A stretch of DNA of 5,340 bases from Natronomonas sp. (GTDB taxonomy: Archaea; Halobacteriota; Halobacteria; Halobacteriales; Haloarculaceae), in assembly GCA_007135435.1 (NCBI GenBank), contig SLIW01000447.1:1-5340 (forward strand), given 5' to 3'. Below, in pieces: positions 1 to 4,921 of this stretch (position 1 is the first letter of the stretch; every line of letters begins with the position of its first letter). The notes below the pieces were generated by a model. It searched no databases. It was not told where the DNA came from and was given only the letters and a program-made list of their open reading frames with translations. The position numbers were made by a program, and so were the translations under genes.

Positions 1-2
1 AC

Positions 3-101
3 ATCACCGTCGCGCTGGACCGCCACCCGTTAGACGCCGAGGAGGCCGACCGGCTGGCGGCACGGATCCGGGACGATATCCGAACCGGGGACGGCCGCTG
101 A
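3..101 (+). CDS. C-terminal 32 residues of an unidentified protein (5' truncated)
   Basis: An open frame enters from the left edge and stops at a TGA at 99-101. It encodes 32 residues beginning ITVALDRHPL and ending RTGDGR. The middle part (DAEEADRLAARIRDDI) is charged and alanine-rich, as in an amphipathic helix. Nearly all codons end in G or C, and the composition is acidic and haloarchaeal, so this looks like the genuine tail of a gene starting outside the window. The other two + strand frames are less convincing: the frame starting at base 1 has a stop at 31-33. No family can be named from so short a tail. The next gene starts about 100 bp downstream, so co-transcription is possible but not shown. 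Confidence 0.6.
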   Translation: MTVALDRHPLDAEEADRLAARIRDDIRTGDGR

Positions 102-208
102 TTCTGGACCGTTTCCTGGCACGGGGACGACCACGGACCGATCCACCGCGCTCCAGTCCCGAAGATGTGCGGCACGACGACTACGGTCGTCCCGACCCAC
201 GGGGTCGT
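102..208. other. Intergenic gap with a UNCG-type hairpin at 176-191
   Basis: This is the space between the truncated gene and the cupin gene. A perfect 6-bp inverted repeat, GACGAC and GTCGTC, encloses TACG at 176-191. As RNA it would be a stem closed C-G around a UACG loop, a member of the very stable UNCG tetraloop class. It ends 17 bases before the ATG at 209. It could be a 3' end for the upstream gene or part of a leader for the cupin gene. No T tract follows it and no convincing TATA box is visible in the gap. Confidence 0.4.
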
Positions 209-586
209 ATGGACAGTCCCGACGCCCGATCCGACGACCGTCCGGCCGATAACCGCCCGGCCGACGACGCCGGCGGTCACCCACGTGACGCCTTTGTGGT
301 AGCCGACCTGGTTGCCTACCAGGACGACAGCATCGTGAGCCGGACCCTCGTCGACGAGGGATCGGGGACGCAGACGGCGTTCGCGCTCGACGCGGGCCAG
401 CGCATCAGCGAGCACTCGGCCCCGCACACAGCCGTCCTCCACGTGGTCGACGGGACCGGCGTGGTGACGATCGGCGACGAACGGTACGAACTCGGCGCGG
501 GGGAGGCGCTGGTCCTGCCCCCCGACGAGCCACACGCGGTCGAGGCGGAATCGCGGTTCAAGATGCTCCTCTCGATGTTCAGGTGA
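209..586 (+). CDS. Small single-domain cupin protein
   Basis: This encodes 125 residues from ATG 209. Residues 1-28 are a polar, poorly conserved-looking segment containing a duplicated RPAD peptide. The cupin barrel spans roughly 30-125. Cupin motif 1 is the stretch G63 to G84 with H69 and H73. Motif 2 is LPPDEPHA with H109. The second His of the classical HxH is Ala71 and the classical Glu position is Ala75, so any metal site would use H69, H73 and H109; this resembles the small SEHTAP-type cupins. The substrate is unknown, and such proteins are often metal-binding enzymes or sensors in the cytoplasm. There are two alternative in-frame starts. GTG 167 adds 14 residues and lies upstream of the hairpin at 176-191. 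GTG 296 would leave only the barrel (97 residues, the usual family size). ATG 209 is a compromise; no ribosome-binding site or TATA box settles it. Confidence 0.85.
   Translation: MDSPDARSDDRPADNRPADDAGGHPRDAFVVADLVAYQDDSIVSRTLVDEGSGTQTAFALDAGQRISEHSAPHTAVLHVVDGTGVVTIGDERYELGAGEALVLPPDEPHAVEAESRFKMLLSMFR
239..268 (+). repeat. Two-copy 15-nt in-frame repeat in the cupin N-terminus
   Basis: Bases 239-253 and 254-268 are imperfect copies of one another (CGTCCGGCCGATAAC and CGCCCGGCCGACGAC). They encode the repeated pentapeptides RPADN and RPADD just before the cupin barrel. The segment lies upstream of the alternative GTG 296 start, so it may be a variable tail or even untranslated leader. Confidence 0.5.
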
Positions 587-779
587 GTGTCCCGGTCGAA
601 TGTACGGATAGTTGTCCTCGTGGGTAGCGGTCCTCGTGGGTAGTTGTCCTCGTCGGTAACCGTCTTCATCGGTAGCCGTCTGCATCGGTAGCCGTCCGAC
701 TCGCTACGTCACGTAGACGTCCTGCTCGGGCCGATCGGTATCCGTTCGGGCCGGCCTGGTCCCGGCGATCTCGGGGACC
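587..779. other. Convergent intergenic region (cupin / HAD)
   Basis: The two flanking genes point at each other across 193 bp. The space is dominated by the 16-nt tandem array at 611-706. Immediately after the array there is a 13-bp palindrome, CTACGT-C-ACGTAG, at 704-716, which might act as a transcription end for one or both genes. The remaining bases up to 779 hold further loosely related CGGTATCCGTTCGGG-like sequence and no ORF that I would support. Confidence 0.5.
611..706. repeat. 16-nt tandem repeat, six copies
   Basis: Six consecutive 16-base units start at 611, 627, 643, 659, 675 and 691. The first two are GTTGTCCTCGTGGGTA and GCGGTCCTCGTGGGTA, and later units drift through TCTTCATCGGTA and TCTGCATCGGTA to TCCGACTCGCTA. 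The shared core is roughly GTC-Y-TCRTSGGTA. A seventh, very degenerate unit may precede it at 595-610. The period is not a multiple of three, so the array is not a coding repeat. Units are most alike on the left and decay to the right. Confidence 0.85.
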
Positions 780-1457
780 TCACCGCTCCTCGACGAGGGC
801 GAGCACGTCGTGGAGCGTCCCGGCCTCGTAGGTCGGCTCGACCGAGAGCGAGCGGTCGCGCCAGTGCTCCCGACGCAGGAAGACGGAGTCGGCGCCGGCG
901 CGCGCCGCGGCGACGACGTCCGACTCGCTGTCGCCGACGTAGAGCGCCTCCGCCGGATCGACGGCGAGGTCCGAGAGGGCCCGCTCGAGGTAGTGGGGGT
1001 GCGGCTTCTTCCGCTCGAGGCTCTCGATGGTCATCTCGCGGCCGTAGTGGACCTCGAAGTGCGCCTCCAGCTCGAAGAACTCGAGCACGAAGGCCACGGT
1101 GCTGTGGTGGTTGTTGCTCACGACCCCGCAGGCGCACGCCCCGTCGAGGTCCTCCAGGGCTGAGACGTCGTCGTAGGGCGCCCGGACACCCTCGCGGAAG
1201 TCGGCCAGCTGGGACTCCTCGTCGTGCCGCTCGCGGGCGTCCCAGACCTCGACGGGGTCGAGCCCGCGTCTCGCACACAGCGCCTCGAGGTCGTCGGGGT
1301 AGACCCCGCCGCGGAGGGTCTCGACGTCGGTGGTATCCACGTCCTCGAGGCCCACCTCCCGGAGGGCCGCCCTGATCGCCGCGACCTGCGACTCGCGCAG
1401 TGGCGGCTCGACGAGCACGCCGTCGTTGTCGAACAGCACCGCCTCGTAGCCACTCAC
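780..1457 (-). CDS. HAD-superfamily hydrolase (phosphoglycolate-phosphatase-like)
   Basis: This encodes 225 residues, a usual length for a cytoplasmic subfamily I HAD phosphatase. Motif I is FDNDGVL with the nucleophile Asp10 and the acid/base Asp12. An alpha-helical cap region follows (about 17-95). Motif II is VVSNN with Ser114, motif III is KKPHP with the Lys at 150/151, and motif IV is GDSESD with Asp176 and Asp180. All catalytic motifs are present, so the enzyme should be active on a small phosphorylated metabolite. The exact substrate (phosphoglycolate, a sugar phosphate or another) cannot be read from the motifs. The start is a GTG at 1455-1457, giving MSGYEAVLFDNDG, so the catalytic motif sits at the usual distance from the N-terminus. 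No Shine-Dalgarno site is evident. A TATA-like element at 1525-1533 lies about 70 bp upstream and could serve it with a roughly 45-nt leader containing the hairpin at 1503-1519. It converges on the cupin gene. Confidence 0.93.
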   Translation of the reverse strand: MSGYEAVLFDNDGVLVEPPLRESQVAAIRAALREVGLEDVDTTDVETLRGGVYPDDLEALCARRGLDPVEVWDARERHDEESQLADFREGVRAPYDDVSALEDLDGACACGVVSNNHHSTVAFVLEFFELEAHFEVHYGREMTIESLERKKPHPHYLERALSDLAVDPAEALYVGDSESDVVAAARAGADSVFLRREHWRDRSLSVEPTYEAGTLHDVLALVEER

Positions 1458-1502
1458 GCCCGGCGAGTAGTGACGGCAGCCTGTTGGCTATTGCGGTTCG
1501 GC

Positions 1503-1519
1503 CGGGGTGTTCGACCCCG
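1503..1519. other. Short hairpin CGGGGT-N5-ACCCCG
   Basis: A perfect 6-bp inverted repeat with a 5-nt GTTCG spacer. It lies between the TATA-like element and the HAD start codon, so it would fall at or just after the start of a HAD transcript made from that element. It could be an operator half-pair or an RNA hairpin; nothing distinguishes the two. Confidence 0.35.
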
Positions 1520-1524
1520 TTCCC

Positions 1525-1533
1525 AAAATTATA
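1525..1533. promoter_or_regulatory. TATA-like element AAAATTATA, orientation ambiguous
   Basis: This is the most AT-rich patch between the HAD and channel genes, in a GC-rich background, reading CCCAAAATTATAGG on the + strand and CCTATAATTTTGGG on the - strand. On the - strand it would start a HAD transcript with a leader of about 45 nt. On the + strand it would start near 1555, just before ATG 1572 and far upstream of the channel gene. It may serve both. Confidence 0.4.
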
Positions 1534-1759
1534 GGCCGTGGTGGCTTCTGGCGCGCGCTTATTGTGTCCTCATGGAAGAGTCGGATATCGGCCTCGACGT
1601 GCGGAGACGGTCGGGCGTGACGCGATCCCGTGGCCTGCCAGCTCCCGTGGGAGTGTCTCGAGACGACCACGTAGCCGTGTTTCGGTTTCCGAACGGCGAA
1701 CGGAAGCCTCTCGACCCGTTCACTCGTCGGGTCGGTCGGATCCTGTGCCACCACAGTGC

Positions 1760-1828
1760 GGTGGGATGCCAGCGTTCGGTGGAACCCCAGCGAGCGGTGG
1801 TTCGCCAGGGTGCGCTGGCTCGCCATGA
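1760..1828. repeat. 18-nt tandem repeat, about four copies
   Basis: Units begin at 1760, 1778, 1796 and 1814, each opening with GGTGG (GCTGG in the last): GGTGGGATGCCAGCGTTC, GGTGGAACCCCAGCGAGC, GGTGGTTCGCCAGGGTGC and a partial fourth. The common skeleton is G-S-TGG-NNN-CCA-GNG-NNC. The array ends about 12 bp before the start of the 24-nt array. The period is a multiple of three, so every frame through it gives a six-residue repeat, which is why several spurious ORFs cross it. Confidence 0.8.
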
Positions 1829-1840
1829 CCACCGCTCCGG

Positions 1841-1984
1841 GATTCGGCGGCCTCGTCGATCTGGGATTCGGCGGCCTCGTCGCCCCTGGATGTGTCGGCC
1901 TCGTCGCCCCTGGATATGTCGGCTTCGTCGTCCCGGGATGTGTCGGTTTCGTCAGCCCGGGATGTGCGGTCGCCATCGACTCGC
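1841..1984 (+). repeat. 24-nt tandem repeat, six copies, running into the channel gene
   Basis: Units begin at 1841, 1865, 1889, 1913, 1937 and 1961, each starting with GAT. In the frame of the channel gene they read DSAASSIW, DSAASSPL, DVSASSPL, DMSASSSR, DVSVSSAR and DVRSPSTR. The first four or five units are closely alike and the last is decayed. Third codon positions in this frame are mostly G or C, which agrees with translation in this frame, but the first two units lie upstream of the earliest possible GTG/ATG start at 1892. Confidence 0.85.
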
Positions 1985-3001
1985 GGTCGGGGTCCGCCGC
2001 CCGTGCTGAACACGGCCTTCCTGGTCGTCGGGGTGGTCCTCCTCCTCGCCGTCATCGTCGACATCCTCTGGACCACGCTGTGGGTCGACGGAGGGTCCGG
2101 CCCGATCTCGGCGCGGTTGGCGGCGTGGACCTGGCGGGGGCTCAGGGTGGCGAGCCGGGACGATTCCCGCCTGCTCAGCCTCGCCGGCCCCCTCATCCTC
2201 GTGGGCACCCTGGCGGCCTGGATCGCGCTCATCTGGGTCGGCTGGACGTTCCTCTTCGCCAGCGACGAGACGGCGCTGGTGAGCACCCACACCGGCGACC
2301 CCGCCGACTGGACGGGGCGCTTCTACTACGTGGCGTACACGATGTTCACCAACGGCAACGGCGACTACACCCCGACCGCGGGTCGCTGGGAGCTCGCCAG
2401 CTCCTTCACGACGGCTACGGGGATGGCGTTCGTCACGCTGGGCGTCTCCTACGTGCTCACCGTGCTCGGGGCGGTCTCCGAGAAGCGCTCGTTCGCCAGC
2501 GACGTCACCGGGATCGGCGAGCGGAGCGAGGCGTTCGTCGGGACCGCCTGGAACGACGGCGACTTCGACGGCCTCGACCTCCCGCTGGAGTCGATGGCCT
2601 CTCAGCTCAGCCTCCTCGCGGATCAGCACAAGGCCTACCCGATCCTGCACTACTACCACAGCGAACGGGCCGACCGGGCCTCCGCGATGGCCGTCCCCAT
2701 CCTCGACGAGTCCCTCACCCTCCTCCGCCACGGCGTCGAGGAGGGCAGCGGCCCGGAACCGATACTGATCGCGGACGCCCGCTCGAGCATCGACAGCTAC
2801 CTGGAGACGCTCGGCGGGGCGTTCATCAGCCCCGCAGACGAGCACCCCCCACCGCCGGACCTCGACCGCCTCCGCGCGGAGGACGTCCCGACGGTCGCCG
2901 ACGGGTCGTTCGAGGAGCAGCTCGCGGAGCTCTCGGAGCGCCGACGGAAGTTGCTCGGGATCGCGCGGGGTGACGCCCGGCCGTGGCCAGCCCACGAGTG
3001 A
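1892..3001 (+). CDS. Membrane ion channel, K+ channel (Ion_trans_2-like) family
   Basis: From GTG 1892 this encodes 369 residues. Residues 1-37 are a Ser/Ala/Asp-rich repeat tail without hydrophobic character. TM1 is about 42-66, TM2 about 95-123, a pore helix 144-153 leads into TNGNGD (153-158), and TM3 is about 172-195. A charged cytoplasmic C-terminal domain of about 170 residues ends in a Glu/Arg-rich helix. The T-x-G-x-G-D signature followed by YTPT is that of a potassium-channel selectivity filter, here with Asn where V and Y stand in TVGYGD. It would sit in the cytoplasmic membrane as an oligomer and pass cations; K+ is the natural guess in a halophile. Start choice is uncertain. GTG 1892 is the first in the frame after the stop at 1826-1828. 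ATG 1916, GTG 1940, GTG 1964 and GTG 2003 are alternatives, and GTG 2003 (MLNTAFLVVG) would begin right at TM1. It converges on the regulator gene. Confidence 0.88.
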   Translation: MSASSPLDMSASSSRDVSVSSARDVRSPSTRGRGPPPVLNTAFLVVGVVLLLAVIVDILWTTLWVDGGSGPISARLAAWTWRGLRVASRDDSRLLSLAGPLILVGTLAAWIALIWVGWTFLFASDETALVSTHTGDPADWTGRFYYVAYTMFTNGNGDYTPTAGRWELASSFTTATGMAFVTLGVSYVLTVLGAVSEKRSFASDVTGIGERSEAFVGTAWNDGDFDGLDLPLESMASQLSLLADQHKAYPILHYYHSERADRASAMAVPILDESLTLLRHGVEEGSGPEPILIADARSSIDSYLETLGGAFISPADEHPPPPDLDRLRAEDVPTVADGSFEEQLAELSERRRKLLGIARGDARPWPAHE

Positions 3002-3073
3002 CGGGTTCACGGTGACCCGGACGACGCGCGGAGGAACCCGACGATACGATCGTCAGGCGAGACGTTTCACGTC
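3002..3073. terminator. Cluster of three hairpins in the convergent gap, candidate bidirectional terminator
   Basis: Three inverted repeats stand in the 105 bp between the ends of the channel and regulator genes. They are CGGGTT-CACGGT-GACCCG at 3002-3019 directly after the channel stop (one G-U pair), GACGAT-ACG-ATCGTC at 3040-3054 (perfect), and GACGT-TTC-ACGTC at 3061-3073 (perfect). None is followed by a long T run, which archaeal termination usually relies on, so the terminator label is an inference from position. Confidence 0.35.
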
Positions 3074-3106
3074 AGTCGATTGAATCGGACAGGTCTTCGG
3101 CCGCTC

Positions 3107-3912
<806 letters not shown>

Positions 3913-3916
<4 letters not shown>

Positions 3917-4047
3917 CGGGCGTCCCCCGCTCCTCCGTCGGCGTGGCCGCGCTCGCCGGCGGGTGGTCGTGGCGGGGCGATGTCGTCCGGGGGACCGCTT
4001 GTCGCCGGCAACGACCGACGGATACCCGGGTTGGTGCTCGGAGTCAT
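3913..4047 (-). CDS. Possible 44-residue leader ORF overlapping the regulator start (ATGA)
   Basis: ATG at 4045-4047 opens a 44-residue Pro-rich reading frame (MTPSTNPGIRRSLPATSGPP...). It stops at a TGA (3913-3915) that shares bases with the regulator's ATG, the classic ATGA junction of coupled genes. It begins about 30 nt downstream of the start site expected from the TATA box at 4100-4108. That position makes it the first ORF on the regulator mRNA. Against it, about a quarter of its codons end in A or T, it has no recognisable domain, and a short open frame is easy to find in GC-rich DNA. GGAGG occurs 14 nt before both its ATG and the regulator's ATG, farther than usual. It could be a small leader peptide or simply the 5' leader of the regulator. 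Confidence 0.25.
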
Positions 4048-4099
4048 ACCGGGTATTCGGACCTCCGCGACCGTGCCGTCGTCGCTTCACGTGTTCAGT

Positions 4100-4108
4100 A
4101 TTATAAAT
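4100..4108 (-). promoter_or_regulatory. TATA box for the regulator gene (ATTTATAAT)
   Basis: On the - strand this reads GGGT-ATTTATAAT-ACTG, the best archaeal TATA box in the window. Transcription would start roughly 26 bases downstream, near 4078, giving a leader of about 160 nt to the regulator ATG or about 30 nt to the 44-codon ORF. On the + strand the same patch reads ATTATAAAT and could also fire toward the cupredoxin gene, but with a leader of more than 230 nt. The palindrome at 4109-4126 lies where the - strand BRE should be. Confidence 0.65.
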
Positions 4109-4126
4109 ACCCGAACGGGTTCGGGT
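4109..4126. promoter_or_regulatory. Perfect palindrome ACCCGAAC-GG-GTTCGGGT, candidate operator
   Basis: Two perfect 8-bp arms separated by two G bases directly abut the TATA box at 4100-4108. On the regulator's strand the proximal arm occupies the BRE position, so a bound dimer would block or recruit TFB/TBP. The regulator gene is the first gene downstream, so autoregulation is the simplest reading. The half-site ACCCGAAC recurs at 4273-4280 ahead of the cupredoxin gene. Confidence 0.6.
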
Positions 4127-4272
4127 CGAGGGGCGGCGACTCGCGTTCGAGCCCTCGTCGAATGGGCGGATATCCGTGCCGTAGGGTCGGAACTTCGTCG
4201 TGGGGGCCGCTATCGGCGCCTGGACGATCACGGGCTACCCTTCTGGGACGGGTCGACGGTCCAGGAGAAATC

Positions 4273-4292
4273 ACCCGAACACCGAGATAAAC
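4273..4292 (+). promoter_or_regulatory. Half-site ACCCGAAC plus TATA-like ATAAAC upstream of cupredoxin
   Basis: ACCCGAAC at 4273-4280 is identical to one arm of the palindrome at 4109-4126. Seven bases later comes AT-rich ATAAAC (4287-4292). Transcription from this element would start near 4315 and give a leader of about 50 nt to the cupredoxin ATG. A second arm of the palindrome is not present here. It is a candidate activator- or repressor-linked promoter. Confidence 0.4.
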
Positions 4293-4330
4293 CTAGAGGG
4301 CGGTCTCACTTCGTGGGACTCTGATCCCCG

Positions 4331-4338
4331 GCTTAACC
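4331..4338 (+). promoter_or_regulatory. Alternative weak promoter element GCTTAACC for cupredoxin
   Basis: The TTAA core is centred about 33 bp before ATG 4368. A start site at the usual distance would fall only some 6 nt before the ATG, giving a nearly leaderless mRNA, common in haloarchaea and in keeping with the lack of a Shine-Dalgarno site. It competes with the element at 4287-4292; the sequence does not decide between them. Confidence 0.35.
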
Positions 4339-4367
4339 CTGTCCGGCCGATACCCTCGATAGACGCC

Positions 4368-4850
4368 ATGCAGCAATCGAACCGCAGGAGGTTTCTGGGA
4401 GCCGTGGGGGCCGTCGCACTCGCGCCCGCCGTCGCGGGCTGTCTCGGAGGCGACGAGGACGAACCCGAGCCAGACGACGACACGAACGGCGACACTGGCG
4501 GCGACGGGCAGGCCGACGGGTTCGCGGTCGATCCCGGGACGATCTCCCTCGAGGGCTACGCCTCCCACTGGGAGGGGGTCGCCCCGGGGAGCATCGAGGG
4601 CGAACAGAACCCGACGCTCGTCCTCGAAGACGGTGCGGAGTACACCGTCGAGTGGACGAACGCGGACGGCGTCGTCCACGACCTCCAGATCTGGGACGAC
4701 GGGGGCGACGTCGTCGACGACGCCGCCACCGACCAGGTGTCCGAGGAGGGAGCGACCGCCGAGGTGACCTTCACGGCGAGCCCGGAGATGGTCACCTACG
4801 TCTGCACCTTCCACCGGGCGATGCAGGTCGGGGACATCGTCGTCCAGTGA
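4368..4850 (+). CDS. Tat-exported lipoprotein cupredoxin (halocyanin-like blue-copper protein)
   Basis: This encodes 160 residues from ATG 4368. The N-terminus has a twin-arginine motif (SNRRRFLG, residues 4-11), a short hydrophobic stretch and a lipobox ending AVAGC, so Cys25 is the likely lipidation site. An acidic, Gly/Asp-rich linker (about 26-52) precedes the cupredoxin domain (about 53-160). Type 1 copper ligands are all visible: His104 (VVHDLQIW), Cys146 and His149 (YVCTFH) and Met152. It would be exported folded through the Tat pathway, anchored outside the membrane, and carry electrons or bind copper. Haloarchaeal halocyanins act as small mobile carriers in respiratory chains; the partner here is not in the window. 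ATG 4368 is chosen because it places the Tat motif at the N-terminus, although the frame is open back to 4200. It is divergent from the HTH_10 regulator. Confidence 0.93.
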   Translation: MQQSNRRRFLGAVGAVALAPAVAGCLGGDEDEPEPDDDTNGDTGGDGQADGFAVDPGTISLEGYASHWEGVAPGSIEGEQNPTLVLEDGAEYTVEWTNADGVVHDLQIWDDGGDVVDDAATDQVSEEGATAEVTFTASPEMVTYVCTFHRAMQVGDIVVQ

Positions 4851-4921
4851 TCCGCGTCCCGAGCGCTTCCCCAGATCACCACGGGTGTCCTCATCGCCGA
4901 CGCCTCGAGGGAGACCAAACC

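Larger units (their letters stand above)
1458..1891. other. Long divergent leader region between HAD and channel genes
   Basis: These 434 bp separate two divergently transcribed genes. From left to right they hold a hairpin (1503-1519), an AT-rich TATA-like element (1525-1533), three abutting short palindromes (1631-1664), another at 1681-1693, an 18-nt tandem array (1760-1828) and the first two units of a 24-nt array (1841-1888). An ORF from ATG 1572 runs to 2009. About a third of its codons before the arrays end in A or T, unlike the real genes here, and it is Arg-rich, so I do not list it as a gene (see findings). No TATA box is visible close to the channel start. Confidence 0.5.
3917..4367. 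other. Divergent regulatory region between regulator and cupredoxin
   Basis: These 451 bp hold no convincing gene apart from the doubtful 44-codon ORF. The visible signals are the TATA box at 4100-4108, the palindrome at 4109-4126, a nested inverted repeat at 4127-4157 (CGAGGG with CCCTCG, and CTCG-CGTT-CGAG inside it), the half-site and AT-rich element at 4273-4292, and a TTAA element near 4331-4338. A short symmetric ATACC-G-GGTAT lies at 4046-4056, over the start of the 44-codon ORF. The frame of the cupredoxin gene is open back to 4200, but that extension would bury the Tat signal and is rejected. Confidence 0.6.

Noticed and set aside
611..706. CRISPR array
   Set aside because: Units are contiguous 16-mers with no spacers between them. 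The same holds for the 18-nt and 24-nt arrays, and no cas gene is visible.
1488..1976. A 162-codon - strand ORF with Thr/Pro/His repeats
   Set aside because: The repeat peptide arises only because 18-nt and 24-nt arrays keep every frame open. Outside the arrays it has no domain or coding bias.
1952..3010. A 352-codon - strand ORF opposite the channel gene
   Set aside because: It lies antisense to a gene with three clear membrane segments and a pore signature. Its product is an Arg/Glu/Pro-rich string without domain features.
4127..4157. Possible tRNA T-arm or tRNA remnant around GTTCGAGCC
   Set aside because: The TTCGA-like loop is there, but the flanking bases do not form a T-stem and no acceptor or anticodon arms can be assembled nearby.
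3917..4231. N-terminal extension of the regulator ORF to 4231
   Set aside because: The added 105 residues are Arg/Pro-rich, cross the TATA box and palindrome, and precede a natural start at MTLARLHLELPEG.
4200..4367. N-terminal extension of the cupredoxin gene to GTG 4200
   Set aside because: The frame is open, but a Tat signal and lipobox must be at the N-terminus. The extension would bury them and run through the promoter elements.
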